This document shows, in pieces, positions 33,714-44,911 of a stretch of 64,000 nt of DNA; position 1 is the first letter of the stretch; each line of letters starts with the position of its first letter. Source of the stretch: Platerodrilus igneus. Lineage: Eukaryota; Arthropoda; Insecta; Coleoptera; Lycidae. The notes under the pieces are model-generated. The model saw nothing but the letters and a program-made list of their open reading frames with translations. It was not told where the DNA came from and made no database searches. Both the position numbers and the translations under genes were made by a program. The DNA lies in assembly GCA_036346225.1 (NCBI GenBank), contig JARFIW010001082.1:2976001-3040000 (forward strand), in the 5' to 3' direction.

Positions 33714-34350
33714 TTAATTTCTGTCTTTTAACGATTTGCATAAAAATAGTATGTATACCACGTAGGAAAAGCGACATTCCTGGACTCCGTGTTGATTGTC
33801 TAGGCTTGTCTTCACGTCGTTCTCGGATATAACTGTTTCCATTTCATTAAGAGCAGTTTCTAACTCTTCTTTACTAGATGCTAATACCGCTATATCATCT
33901 GCAAATCTAAGCATATCAATCTTTTGTTCCTGCATAGTAATTCCAAATGTCTTCCTGCATTTGACAGTATTCATTGCCTCTTCTATGTACAAGTTAAAAA
34001 TTAATGGGGCTAAGGCACATCTCTGTCTCACCCCTCTCCAAATACTTACGTCTATATGTTCCTGCTCTAATTCTATTACCACTGTTTGCTCTTTATATAA
34101 GCTGTGTACTTTCCGTCTATCCCTAAAACTCATTCCAATCTTTTTGAATATTTCGGAAATTTTTTTCCATTTTACATTGTCGAATGCTTTTTCCAGATCT
34201 ACAAACCCTATATACACGCTTTCCCCTTCTTCTATTGTTTTCTCCATTATCACTCTCAGAGCTAGAATAGCCTCCCGTGTTCCCCTGTTTCGCCTAAACC
34301 CAAATGGATCTTCTCCTAGTATTTCTTCAGGCCGTTTTTCGATTCGTCTT
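33714..34350 (-). pseudogene. RTE-type LINE reverse transcriptase fragment (left arm)
   Basis: The minus strand from 34350 encodes RRIEKRPEEILGE, FGFRRNRGTREAIL, VYIGFVDLEKAFDNVKW, HSLYKEQTVVIE, RQRCALAPLIFNLYIEEAMN and LRFADDIAVLASSKEELE, an RT with an intact FADD box. It is cut at about 34350 where a Tc1-like element begins. The first GCSLSP-type motif reads RCALAP. Homology to the right arm stops at 33825; below it the sequence no longer resembles the LINE. Confidence 0.9.
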
Positions 34351-34365
34351 TGTGTTGTGTTATCA

Positions 34366-35262
34366 AATTGGAAAAATTTTGAAAACTACTTATTCTGCTA
34401 TAAAGATAATTTCATAAAAAATGATCCGATGAAAAGTACAAAAAGAATTGGTCGATCTGTAATAGTCAAAATGAGGGATGTATTGCGGGCTAAAGCCTTA
34501 GGAAAGCATGTTTTACTCTCCACTTACAGGAGAAATGTGAAGAAACTGGGAGACAGCTTTTATAAGGTAGATTTTAAGTTACATCTCATAATACAAATTT
34601 CATCAATTTTGTTTAGGCAAAAGAAAATTTCTTATTAACTTGTAAACAAAAGATATCTTGTTTCTTGTAGACTACAAATCATTTAAATTGAAAAAATTAA
34701 CAATGGGATGCTGTCATTTGGAGTGACGAATCTGGGAGAGGAGTCTGTATTGGTGACAACAGAAAACAAGTTGTTCGGAAACCTGAGGAGGCAAATCATT
34801 CTGATTACTTACGAGAAGAGTAAAATGCCTCATGGTATGAGGATGTGAATCTAGTCAAAGCATTGAAATTTTACAGTTTTTTGATATTCCAGTAAGTGCT
34901 GAAGAATACAAAACAGTCCTGAATGAACACCTACTACCATCAATACAACTTCAAGCGGACGAAGGGAACTAATTACACTTTTCAACAGGATGGTGCAGCA
35001 TGTCATACAGCTAAATTAAGTAAAGTAGTTGTGAGAAAGTAACATTCCTCTCATGGAAGTAGTTAGTACAATCTACAATTGAGAATGTATGGGAGAAAAT
35101 GAAACGACAGCTTCAAAACAATCTTATTGAAACAAACATGGAATTGTGTGTAAAATATTAAAAATTTGGAATAAATTTACACCAGAAGATTGCACATAAC
35201 TTGTCCATAGGCTTCCTGTGAGTTTAGATGCCGTCATTTGTTAAAAAGGGGACAAACTTTTA
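34366..35262 (+). pseudogene. Tc1-like transposase (left arm)
   Basis: An N-terminal DNA-binding section (RIGRSVIVKMRDVLRAKALG, STYRRNVKKLG) is open to 34638. After stops it continues with AVIWSDESGRGVCIGDNRKQ (first aspartate), YTFQQDGAACHTAKLSK (second aspartate) and TIENVWEKMKRQL (glutamate), the Tc1 D,D,E pattern, and ends near 35262. Frameshifts and stops make it inactive. The mirror copy is at 46320-47232. Confidence 0.85.
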
Positions 35263-35779
35263 TGAAAGTGTATTGTTTAAGTTAGAAAATTATGGTTTAG
35301 CAGATAGGTTAAATTCAAAAATATGTATTAATGAGTAACTATAAATATTTATTTAATTTTTTTCAGTTTGATTAACTAATTATGAATATTTTTCAAATTT
35401 TATTAGTATTACATGTAGGATGGATTAGTATGATGATGGCTCATATATAGCAAATGTTATATGACAGAAGACTCTTGGATAAGGAATGCTATATTCAGAG
35501 CTACCGAAAGGCAAACTGGGCCCCTTTTTGTAAATAATACGTCAAATTTTGAACATTTATAGCTGATATTGTATTTTAATGAACTAAAAACAAAATTATA
35601 ATTCGAATCTATTTTTATTGATTCACATGTAAATTTCCTGATTTATTACATATATTATTATAATTTCCTTATTTCATGACATTGAATAGTGTCAACTTAC
35701 TTATATACATAACATATTAAATTAATTGTAAAATATCGTAGAGCATTGTAATAAGAACAATTAATTGCTGTAATTATCA

Positions 35780-36430
35780 GTGAGATATGTCAGAATTCAA
35801 AAGCGCTGAGAGATAAATATTCGTTAATTGAATAATAACTAAATTGTAATAAATATTCTTTGACTTCCTTCTTGAAGGTTTTAATATTGTCAATACTTTT
35901 AACTCCTCCTTAGGAAGGTGATTAGAGGCTTTTAAAGTAACTATGAAAGTGCTATTTTCTATATGCGACATTCTATATGACGACAAATGCACTTTTTCAG
36001 CATATCACAAGTTATATTTAGAGACATCTTTGAGTAGGATAAATTGGGACAAATTTTTCTTTACATATAGAACACAATTTAGAAAATAAATTGAAGTAGT
36101 TTTAGGTACTTAAAAGGTTGTCTACATGAGAACCTAGCCGGTTTAATACATCTAGTTTATATAATTTTCTTTTTTTAACAGTAAAATTGAAATAATCCAT
36201 TTAGAATTATCATAACATAAAGTACTATACGATATAGTTGCATAGATATACGCATAATAGTATTGTAAGAGAATTTCCCGACTAACACCTGAGCACAACT
36301 TCCAAATGCAGAAGCAGCTTTAGTAAGTTTCTTCACAACGCTATCACAGTGTGAATACCAATTTAAATTTAAATAAAGTTTTATGTCAAATAGTGTGAAT
36401 GTGTCCACTTGCACCATGCTCTGATGTTTA
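35780..36430 (-). pseudogene. Second LINE, RT tail and C-terminus (left arm)
   Basis: Minus-strand fragments read FDIKLYLNLNWYSHCDSVVK, KKLTKAASAFG, KFSYNTIMRI (post-RT thumb region) and, nearer the 3' end, ASNHLPKEEL, the usual LINE C-terminal block. The copy is interrupted by frameshifts. The RT core of the same LINE is at 37116-37270, separated by a MITE and a SINE. Mirror copy at 45300-45950. Confidence 0.8.
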
Positions 36431-36496
36431 CTTTAGCTAGGACTTTTATCATTATTGTTATTAATTCCTGCTAATACCATCATATTAGTTTTACTT

Positions 36497-36771
36497 ATTT
36501 AGTCCATTTGCTTTTACTTGAGGATGACGTTACAACTGAATAAAATACCACATTACCCATGTTTGTTTAAATTATAATATATTTAATGAAAGATATAGGA
36601 ATATTTCCATTGGTAAGAAGAATTGGTGGCAACACCGTATAGAACTGCCAACCTTTATTGTGTTGAAACACTAACCATCAAGCACAGATCTAGGTATTTA
36701 TTTGCATACAGTTGCCAACACTTCATTGCTACATTTGATGTCATCCTAAAGTTAAATTGAACGGACTATAT
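36497..36771. mobile_element. MITE-like element with subterminal inverted ends (left arm)
   Basis: The ends are inverted: tagtccatttgcttttacttgaggatgacgt-type sequence at 36499-36530 and, in reverse complement, a similar block at 36739-36769. No coding capacity. The right-arm copy (44912-45254) has about 70 additional bases bounded by a short direct repeat. Confidence 0.7.
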
Positions 36772-36879
36772 TAAGTAATAGCCTATTGTTTTCACAATAA
36801 GTTTCCATACTTAAACTTGCAAGATGTCAGTTCGTTTAAATCACATAAGTTCTGAGCAGATTTAACACTACATTTGATT

Positions 36880-37115
36880 TGCCAATACTCCACCCGAAGG
36901 TACTACATTGGCCAGAAAGCGAGTATTTTACCTGGAAATTTTGCAGAACCCTTCCTGTTCCAAGCAAGCTAGAGATCTTTAACGTATGTAACAACACTCG
37001 CATGCGATGTACATTTTACCTATCATCTGAGGTTGTATTTTTTGTTGGGATTTGAACCTGAAACCTTGGGCATAGTAGTCACACGCACACCAACTATACC
37101 ACGGAGCTGCCTAGC
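36880..37115 (-). mobile_element. SINE, same family as 16081-16382 (left arm)
   Basis: The minus strand starts with a pol III A box (tggtatagttgg, about 37102-37091) and a B-box-like ggttcaaatcc. It ends with the tail hairpin at 36881-36912, which has a perfect six-base outer stem and an inner stem ACC/GGT closing a TTCG loop. Part of the central domain is missing compared with the 302-bp copy. It is nested in the second LINE. Confidence 0.85.
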
Positions 37116-37270
37116 AGACAGCAACAGAAGTATAATCAGCAAAAACTGAGCTGGAAGGCGTATACAATTTCTTATTAATATTGTTCAAAAATAGCAAGAA
37201 AATGAATGAACCCAACGTACTTCCTTGTAGAACCTGTGGAATCTCACTTCTCTAGACTACCCGTCTAAGC
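37116..37270 (-). pseudogene. Second LINE, RT core (left arm)
   Basis: The minus strand gives a degraded VLQGSTLGSFIFLLF-type block, NNINKKLYTPSSSVFADYTSV, that is, a GSxLGP motif followed by the F-A-D-D catalytic box mutated to FADY. The SINE begins right after this. The mirror copy is at 44376-44525. Confidence 0.8.
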
Positions 37271-37549
37271 GAAATCCCGGGTTCGGTGGATATGTACTTG
37301 GGCTGGGTTATTATTACGAGAAAAAGTATTTGAACTAAAAAACTCTGGTGACATTTTATTCAAAACAATATTAAAACTGACAACTCGTAAAAAACCTAAA
37401 ACAAAAAAGCGTATCCAGGCAATTCGATACCAGCTACAACATATTCCCACCTGTGAAACTTGAAAACCAAGAAAGTTTCACACGATTGTTAAAATTGTAT
37501 TAATTCTGTTATTTGTCTACCACTAGATGTAACCTTCGGAGTGATTACA
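37262..37549 (-). repeat. BEL/Pao LTR (left arm)
   Basis: It mirrors 44073-44375. It starts TGTAATCACTCC at 37549 on the minus strand and includes an aataaaatgt polyadenylation-type site. It follows the BEL polyprotein end and a purine-rich stretch (polypurine tract region about 37550-37585). The inner edge against the LINE is uncertain by about 20 bases. Confidence 0.7.
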
Positions 37550-37678
37550 CTATTCCCATAACTTCCGCCGTCAATGGAACTCCTTACGCCGCCTTTTCCT
37601 TTTGCTCTATCACACCCCCTTTTCTCTTGTGGCGACTTCACGACCAATTCCTGAGCAAGTTTAACATCACGTAGAACA

Positions 37679-38165
37679 GCATTTATTTATTTATTTATTT
37701 ATAATAAAACATGTGTGAATCACTGACGTGAATAACATTTTGTCAAATACAATAAAAATATGTTTAGAATATACAATTAAAAAAAAAAAATAATAAACCC
37801 CAAAGAGATGGAATTATGTTATAAATCTTCAGAGGACAACCTTAAAGAACCAACTGAAGCTAAAAACTCAGGTATTGTGTAGAAAGCATTTTCTATTAAG
37901 AACCTTTTTATATTTAATTTAAATTGATAAATAGGCAAATCTTTTATGCTAGAATGAAGTGCATTATAAAAAATACAGCCAAAGTAGTTAGAACCATTTC
38001 TGCTCCTACTTAGCCTATGGTAAGGTACAACCAATTTTCCCTTGTTGCGAGTGTCAAAGTGATGAATATCAGTGTTGTGTTGATATTGAAAGATTTGTTT
38101 TTTGATGTAAAGCAGACATTGTAAAATCAACAGACAAGGCAAAGTTAAAATTTTAAATTTCATAA
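37679..38165 (-). pseudogene. 5'-truncated LINE insertion, left arm only
   Basis: The minus strand encodes the C-terminus of a LINE ORF2 (LLILQCLLYIKKQIFQYQHN, HHFDTRNKGKLVVPYHRLS, YNALHSSIKDL, KRFLIENAFY). It ends with an (AAAT)n-like tail at 37703-37679. The right arm has uninterrupted sequence at the corresponding place (about 43940), so this is an arm-specific insertion or survives only here. Confidence 0.85.
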
Positions 38166-38169
38166 TTAA

Positions 38170-39145
38170 TAGATCCTTTGAACTGGACGTAAAAGTTACC
38201 TCCTTTCCATACTTATATGTATTACATGCACTTGCCCATCCTTTCCTGGCAATAGTTCTTCTACATGTCCCATGGGCCAGTCTAGCCGCTTAGTTTTATC
38301 ATCTCCCACCAACACCACCTCTCCAATTGTGATTGTTCGTGACGGCTTGATACTAGATAACATCCTAAGCTGTCCAAGATATTCACTTCGAAACCTGCTA
38401 CATAGATTGTCACGCAATTTTTGCATGCAAATTACCTTTTTACACAAAAATTATCGGTCTACAATATCACAATCAGGCAACTCACTTTCTGTTTGATCCC
38501 GCATAAACATAACACCAGTCAATTGCACTAAATCATGACTTCACAGTCACATAGGAGTGTCAACAATTTTTCATAATCGAGAGAAGCTCTTCCTAACACT
38601 GCGTAATAAATTCTCTAATATTCCAATGAGCCTTTCCCAAAAACCTCCCCACCATGCCACTGTGGGTGGGTTGAACTTCCAAGATATATATTGAACGCCA
38701 GAACTTTCAACAATTTGAGTCCAATTAATTCTCTGCAACAATTTGTCGGTACCTACAAAATTCGTACCGTTGTCACTATATATGACCTTTGGCTTTCCTC
38801 TGCGTGCTACAAATCTATGTAACGCACGCATAAAACAAGGTGTTGAAAGCGAGATGGCCAGTTCCATATGCACTGCTCTATATATACCACATGTAAACAA
38901 GCACACCCATATCTTTCCACCAGTTTTCAAGTAGAGGGGACCCCACCAAATCCACTCCAGTTATTTGGAAAGCGATTGCATCACACATGCGATCTGTAGG
39001 TAAAGGGTAGCTATCAATTTGAAAAGGTTTAATGAGGTGTCTTTTGCACCATACACATTTTGAAATCACTCGTTTGATATATCGCCTCCCACCTAAAATC
39101 CAAAATCTTTCTCGAAGTACACTAATTAGGCCCTGCGTACCAATG
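38170..39145 (-). pseudogene. BEL/Pao integrase and C-terminal domain (left arm)
   Basis: From 39145 downward: LISVLRERFWILGGRRYIKR, CVWCKRHLIKP (zinc-binding), FQITGVDLVGSPL (first aspartate), VHMELAISLSTPCFMRALHR, VIYSDNGTNFVG (second aspartate), SWKFNPPTVAWWGGFWERLI (glutamate). Then the C-terminal domain typical of BEL/Pao follows (RFRSEYLGQLRML, GEVVLVGDDKTKRLDWPMG, ELLPGKDGQVHVI). At least three frameshifts occur. It continues upstream at 39787-40066 across a LINE insertion. Confidence 0.92.
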
Positions 39146-39149
39146 ACAG

Positions 39150-39786
39150 GATTTTACATGAGTCTCAAAAACCAACTAGTGCAAAGTTATCAAGTTTTGC
39201 TCGAATAACTTTATATAGAGCAATAGTTTATCCACACCTAACATATTGCAGCACCATCTTATTTGTCTCAAACCAAGGTGATTTGGAAAGATTGCAAAAG
39301 ATACAAAATCGTGCTATGAGATGTTTATTAAAATGTTGCAGATTTGCCAAAGTCCGTAAAATGTTAGAATGCCTTAATTTTTTAAATGTTCAGGAACAAA
39401 TGAAATATAATAGTATGGTTTTTATATATAAAATTATAAATGGTTTGCTGCCTTCGTACTTGGTTAGCAACTTAATTAAAGTGTCAGATATACATAACTA
39501 TAGCACAAGACAAGCAGACAATTACTATATATACAAGAAGAATAAAACGATAACCACAAAAAATGTATTTCATTATGGCGTTAAGATATATAATACATTA
39601 CCAAAATCAGTTACAAATCAGCCTTCTCAAAGAAAATTCAAGAGTAATTTAAAAAAATATATTTTAAGTTGTAGAAATGAAAACTAATTATATTATTAAC
39701 TGTATTTTAATAATTTGCTTTATAGTATAATATTTTTGTTTTATACTTTATTAAACTATATTGAGTTATGCAATAAATCTACTTAC
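39150..39786 (+). pseudogene. 5'-truncated LINE inserted in the left-arm BEL integrase
   Basis: The plus-strand open frame (39175-39687) encodes a LINE ORF2 C-terminus: ARITLYRAIVYPHLTYC, LQKIQNRAMRCLLKC, YNSMVFIYKIINGLLPSYLV, YSTRQADNYYIYKKNKT, IYNTLPKSV and FKSNLKKYIL. The tail contains aataaa and acttactt repeats. Similar short sequences (ttttacatgag and tttactacatgag) flank the insertion at about 39154-39165 and 39789-39801, suggesting a target duplication. The frame has no internal stop, so this is a young copy. Confidence 0.87.
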
Positions 39787-40066
39787 TTACTTTACTACAT
39801 GAGTAGATGGGAATACTATAGGCAAGCGAAAATATTCTTCGTCGTTTCGATTAGAAATACGAAACTTCAGTCGAATTAAACCAAATCCATCATGATACAC
39901 ATTTAACGACTTAATTTTATTATCGTTGTCCATAAAAACTTGAATGATTTTAAAAATGAATAATTCCGGGTGATTTAATTCGTCAGCTGTTAACATGCTA
40001 TAAAGTTTTGAACTGACATTTCTTATATTTTGTGTAAAACGCATTATCCATGCCATCATTCTCATC
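39787..40066 (-). pseudogene. BEL/Pao region upstream of the integrase (left arm)
   Basis: The minus strand reads MRMMAWIMRFTQNIRNVSSK, LTADELNHPELFIFKIIQVF, GFGLIRLKFRISN and PIVFPSTHVVK. This is the conserved BEL segment between RNase H and integrase. It matches 42935-43157 in the right arm and is joined on its upstream side, at about 40066-40075, to LINE sequence in the same orientation, with a few shared bases at the junction. Confidence 0.88.
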
Positions 40067-40071
40067 ACTTG

Positions 40072-40830
40072 AGTTGTATACATTGGTCCAATTCTGTTTA
40101 CTCATATCGTGAAGAAAATTTGTTATATTATGTTCCTTAAAGACTTTTTTAAATTCAAAAAGAGTTTTATTCCAATTACTGGATACAATGTCAAACAGTA
40201 AAGCTCTATGAACAGAAAAATGAATTTAAACAACAGTTGTTACAGATTTATAAAACATACTAGAAAAAATGCAGTCTAGAGTGTGACTCATGCGAGTTTT
40301 GTCATGCACAGTATTTTCTAAGTTAAAACTCTGCAAGAGATTAATCAAGGTATTGAAATAGACAACATCTCTTTTAGGATGAATATTAAAGTCCCCAAAT
40401 AGTATACATACCAAATTGGGTTTAAAAAGAAGGTTGAGTATCTGATTGATATAGTTGTAGAATACCACAAAACTATGATTAGGAGACCTGTAGCAACATA
40501 GGACTATAAAAGTTTTATTATTGTTTTTGTATGAAATGCCAACGATTTCAAATTCCTCTCAACACGATATTTTCCTAGGTTGAGTGGTTTAGTGTGTAAT
40601 CCATTGCGGCACCAAATTCCAATGCCACCACCGTTATGTTTTGCCCTACAATAACTAACAGCATTATAGAAATCAGGAAAAATGAAATAGTCAATGTTAA
40701 TGGTTTTACACCGAGTTTCACAAAGGCATATGAAGTCAATATTTTCATATATTGCCAAAAAAATCCGCAGTAATGTAGTCAATTTTCTTGTTGTCAAACC
40801 TTGACAATTGAGGAACAATAATCGTTTATA
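40072..40830 (-). pseudogene. LINE AP-type endonuclease (centre of the inverted duplication)
   Basis: Minus-strand frames read FLNCQGLTTRKLTTLL, IDFICLCETRCK (catalytic glutamate region), GGGIGIWCRNGL, then LVCILFGDFNIHPKRD (catalytic aspartate), SHTLDCIFSS and VHRALLFDIV (last histidine motif). A frameshift lies between the two open pieces (about 40470-40500) and a stop near 40225. The reading continues as the post-endonuclease linker (NWNKTLFEFKKVFKEHN) up to the BEL junction. The RT and 3' end are absent. Confidence 0.85.
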
Positions 40831-40841
40831 GGTTGAAGCAA

Positions 40842-42041
40842 CTAAGTTTTTGCTGTTACTGGGACTTTCTTGTGAAAAAACCTATTTACAAATGTTCCTT
40901 CAGGCCAAATTTCAGACTTCATTGCATCATTTAAATTTGAAAAGTATATTGCAATTTTGAAAGACGAATAGACTTCAGGATGTTTTGAAATTAATGCTTC
41001 GCAAGTCACTTCTGGGAATTTATTATTCAGAAGTGCTATCAATGCCTCAAATTTAGTATTTGGATTTAAACGAGATACAAATAAGTAGGCTTTTTTAGAT
41101 TGACTTTAATATTTAGAACATCTTTAGCACTCCCAACAATGCCAGCATGTTTCCTTTGCAGACTTTTGTTAGTTACTATAGACCAAGATTTTTGTTCGCT
41201 TTTGTATTCAGACTTATCCATCACCATCCTCTTACTTTGCTCTGGTTGAGTTTCTTGTTGTATGTTGCATGAAGTTATCAGTAATTGGTTATTGTTATCA
41301 ACCCATGATCGCTGTACGTCATCGAATTTTGAAACTGCTTGGGCATAATTAACTGCCACCTTTGCAGGTATTGTATGTAACGTTTTATGCAAAGAACTGC
41401 TCTTTTTTTATTGGAGTTACTGATTGGTAGTTGTGTGGTTTATATCCATTCCCTTCCATGTTCACAGAGTAATTGACATTAGAGATGCCTTTTAATAAAG
41501 AGTTTGACAAATTATTTGGCATAGATGGTTTCTTTTTAGTAGATATGTTCAAATCATTAGTTAAAAGTTTTATTAGGTCCACATTGGAGCTTCTTAAAAA
41601 ATTAACTTCAGTAGTTAAATCATGTAACTGTTTTTGAAAATCTGATGTTTCTACTTTTACAGCAGTAAAAATATTCTTAAATTCCAAGCTTTCAAGAAAT
41701 GCAATGATATCTTGGTTTAAATTGAACACATTGTTATCATTTGCAGATAAAACAGGTGAAATATACTCCACCTTATCAATCTCATTTAAATTACATTCAT
41801 CCTTGTAAGCTAATTCTTCAAGGCTGTTTGTATGTATTTCTTGAATTTGCATACATTTCATACATGTGTATATAAGATTACCAGATTTGGTGGTAGATAC
41901 CAGGCCTTTCCTATCACTACATGAAGAGTGAATTTTCACATTACACTTATCACATAAATAAAACTTTTTAAAAACTTTTTTCTTGCAATAATCACAAACT
42001 TCAGAGAAAGCTCTTGCAATGTTACTTTCACTGCCGGCCAT
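40842..42041 (-). pseudogene. LINE ORF1 with N-terminal zinc finger (PHD/C1-like) and coiled coil
   Basis: The ORF starts at ATG 42041 and is open for 218 codons: CDYCKKKVFKKFYLCDKCN, then IHSSCSDRKG and YTCMKCM form a Cys-His zinc-binding array of PHD or C1 type. A helical region with heptad-like leucines follows (ITAFLESLEFKNIFTAVKVE zone). A frameshift near 41390 and another near 41060 lead to the C-terminal section (EALISKHPEVYSSFKIAIYF, WPEGTFVNRFF). ORF1 proteins of this type bind element RNA. The start codon lies only about 5-10 bases from the element's 5' end at about 42047, where BEL sequence begins on the opposite strand. Confidence 0.82.
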
Positions 42042-42046
42042 CTTGA

Positions 42047-43940
42047 TTCACAATACTTTGTCTTTGAAGGAATGTCTTAGTACAATAAACGAAGATGAAT
42101 TTGAAGTTGTAACTAAGTGTTGTATACTGTCAGCAACGCAACGAGTTTTTGATCCTATTGGATTTGTCTCCCCTGTCACGCCAGTACCAAAGTTGTTGTT
42201 GCAGTGGACTTGGGAAAGTCATTTGAGCTGGGATGACCCTGTAGATGTGAATATTCAGAAGGAATTTCGTTCTTGGGTGAAGGATTTCAATTACCTGGAA
42301 TACTTAGAGATCCCCAAATGGATAGGAGCAGGATTTGGTGAAGAAAAAATTCTTCATTGCGTTTTCTGTGACACTAGTAACAAAGCGTACACTTGTGTAT
42401 TTATTCATGAGTCAAATGCGACGAGGAGGTACATGTACGGTTGTTGGCAGCGAAAACTAGAGTAGCATCCATAAAGAAATTAACTATACCACAATTGGAA
42501 CTTATGAATGTGGCAATAGCAGCAAGATTATACGCTAATGTTAGTAAGAATTTGGAAGTGGAATTTCTTAGTTATTTTTGGAGTGATTTGTCTACTGTAT
42601 CTTCGTGGATTAGAAAGAAGGAGGAATCGGCTCCTTTCGTATGGAGTGGTTTTCAAAATATGTAGTCTTACTCCGGTTTTATGATGGAGGTATGTTCCCG
42701 GAGTACTAAATTCAGCCGATCTTCCTTCACGCGGCTGTATGGTAAAATCCTGTTAAAAATGCGATGGTGGGAGGGTCTTCAATGGCTGCTCGAAGTGGAA
42801 ATCAATTGGCCTAGGAGTGATGTTCAGGGCAATGAATTGATAATAAGTTCAGAGAAAAGGAAGACAATCACAATGCTCTTGAATGTAGAGTCAGATTTTT
42901 GGCATTTCCGTTACTTTTCGAGCTATGTTAAACTTCTGAGAATGATGGCATGGATAATGCGTTTTACACAAAATATAAGAAGTGTCAGTTCAAAACGTCA
43001 TAGCGTGTTAAGAGCTGACGAATTAAATCACCCGGAATTATTCATTTTTAAAATCATTCAAGCTTTTATGGACAACGATAATAAAATTAAGTCATTAAAT
43101 GTGTATCGTGGTGGATTTGGTTTAATTCGTCTGAAGTCCTGTATTTCTAATCGAAACATGTGGTATATATATAGAGCAGTGCATATGGAACTGGCCATCT
43201 CGCTTTCGACGCCTTATTTTATGCATGCGTTACATAGATTTGTAACACGCAGAGGAAAGTCAAAGGTCATATATAGTGACAACGGTACGAATTTTGTAGG
43301 TACCGACAAATTGTTGCAGAGAATTAATTGGACTCAAGTTGTGGAAAGTTCTGACGTACAACATATATCTTGGAAATTCAACCCACCCACAGCGGCATGG
43401 TGGGGAGGTTTTTGGGAAAGGCTCATTGGAATATTAGAGAATTTATTACGCAAAGTGTTAGGAAGAGCTTCTCTCGATTATGAAGAATTGTTGACACTCC
43501 TATGTGACTATGAAGTCATGATGAATTCGAGGCCTTTAACATACATGCCAAATGACACCAATGATTTAATGCAACTGACTGCTGTTATGTTTATGTGGGA
43601 TCAAACAGAAAGTGAATTGCCTGATTGTGATATTGTAGACTGATCATTTTTGTGTGAAAAGGTAATTTGCATGCAAAAATTGTGTGACAATCTATGTAGC
43701 AGATTTCGAAGTGAATATCTTGGACAGCTTAGGATGTTATCTAGTATCAAGCCATCACGAACAATCACAATTGGAGAGGTCGCGTTGGTGGGAGATGATA
43801 AAACTAAGCGACTAGACTGGCCCATGGGACATGTAGAAGAACTATTGCCAGGAAAGGATGGCCAAGTACATGTAATACATATAAGTATGGAAAGGAGGTA
43901 ACTCTTACGTCCAGTTCAAAGGATCTATTAATTAGAGGAA
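42047..43940 (+). pseudogene. BEL/Pao RT connection, RNase H, integrase and C-terminal domain
   Basis: In order: LSATQRVFDPIGFVSPVTPV and LLLQWTWESHLSWDDPV (post-RT region), CVFCDTSNKAYTCV (RNase H start), LAAKTRVASIKKLTIPQLEL and FWSDLSTVSSWI (RNase H), LLKMRWWEGLQWLLE, YVKLLRMMAWIMRFTQN, a deletion at about 43157, then RAVHMELAISLSTPYFMHAL, KVIYSDNGTNFVGTDK, SWKFNPPTAAWWGGFWERLI and NSRPLTYMPND. The last part is the C-terminal domain SEYLGQLRML to ELLPGKDGQVHVIH. Frameshifts lie near 42430, 42665 and 43645. The first catalytic aspartate and the zinc-binding part of the integrase are deleted here but present in the left arm. Confidence 0.92.
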
Positions 43941-44072
43941 AATGTTATTCTACGTGATGTTAAACTTGCTCAGGAATTGGTCGTGAAGTCACCATAAGAG
44001 AAAAGGGGGTGGATAGAGCAAAGGAAAAGGCGGAGTAAGGAGTTCTATTGGCGGCAGAAGTTATGGGAATAG

Positions 44073-44375
44073 TGTAATCACTCCGAAGGTTACATCTAGT
44101 GGTAGACAAATAACACTGCCGATTAGATATACAAAGAATTAATACAATTTTAACAATCGTGTGAAACTTTCTTGGTTTTCAAGTTTCACAGGTGGGAATA
44201 TGTTGTAGCTGGTATCGAATTGCCTGGATATGTTTTTTTGTTTTAGTTTTTTTTATGAGTTGTCAGTTTTAATATTGTTTTAAATAAAATGTCATCAGAG
44301 TTTTTAGTTCAAATACTTTTTCTCGTAATAATAACCCAGTCCAAGTACATATCCACCGAACCCGGGATTTCGCTT
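44073..44375 (+). repeat. BEL/Pao LTR (right arm)
   Basis: It begins TGTAATCACTCCGAAGG right after a stretch containing aaggcggagtaaggagttc, the likely polypurine region. It contains a polyadenylation-type aataaaatg at about 44285. It is followed by LINE sequence. No second LTR is present because the element's 5' half is missing. Confidence 0.7.
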
Positions 44376-44525
44376 AGACGGGTAGTCTAGAGAAGTGAGA
44401 TTCAACAGGTTCTACGAGGAAGTACGTTGGGTCCATTCGTTTTCTTGCTATTTTTGAACAATATTAATAAGAAATTGTATACGCCTTCTAGCTCAGTTTT
44501 TGCTGATTATACTTCTGTTGCTGTC
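44376..44525 (+). pseudogene. Second LINE, RT core (right arm)
   Basis: Reads SEIQQVLRGSTLGPFVFLLF, NNINKKLYTPSSSVFADYTSVAV, the RT motif with FADD altered to FADY exactly as in the left arm. The SINE follows. The LINE resumes at about 44812-44890 with VVKCAQNLCDLNELTSCKFK before the MITE. Confidence 0.82.
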
Positions 44526-44812
44526 TGCTAGGCGGCTCCGTGGTATAGTTGGTGTGCGTGTGACTACTATGCCCAAGGTTTCAGTTTCAAATGCCGACAC
44601 GGTCCGCTTAAAAAGTTAGGCGATCATTTTTCACAAAAATACGCCCTCATTCAGATGAGAAGTAAAATGTACATCACATGCGAGTGTTGTTACATACGTT
44701 GAAGATCCCTAGCTTGCTTGGAACAGGAAGGGTTCTTCAAAATTTCCAGATAAAATACTCACTTCCTGGCCAATGTAGTACCTTCTGGATGAGTATTGGC
44801 AAATCAAATGTA
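44526..44812 (+). mobile_element. SINE, same family as 16081-16382 (right arm)
   Basis: A box tggtatagttgg at 44541-44552, B-box-like gtttcaaatgcc at 44584-44595, a central domain (about 44640-44720) and the tail hairpin at 44769-44800. It is less deleted than the left-arm copy. It sits at the same site in the LINE as the left-arm SINE, so the insertion predates the duplication. Confidence 0.87.
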
Positions 44813-44911
44813 GTTGTTAAATGTGCTCAGAACTTATGTGATCTAAACGAACTGACATCTTGCAAGTTTAAGTATGGAAACTTATTGTGAAAACAATAGG
44901 CTATTACTTAA

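Larger units (their letters stand above)
33825..40066. repeat. Left arm of the giant inverted duplication
   Basis: Read in reverse, the arm reproduces 42935-47745: truncated RTE RT, Tc1-like transposase, second LINE with its MITE and SINE, BEL/Pao LTR and BEL/Pao integrase. Only this arm has the LINE insertions at 37679-38165 and 39150-39786 and the BEL segment at about 38900-39145. Sampled blocks differ by about one base in twenty. The match ends inside the RTE RT at 33825 and inside the BEL integrase at 40066. Confidence 0.92.

Noticed and set aside
33796..34638. A 280-codon plus-strand open frame
   Set aside because: Its first two thirds are the antisense of the RTE reverse transcriptase; only the last third (from about 34366) is real Tc1-like coding sequence.
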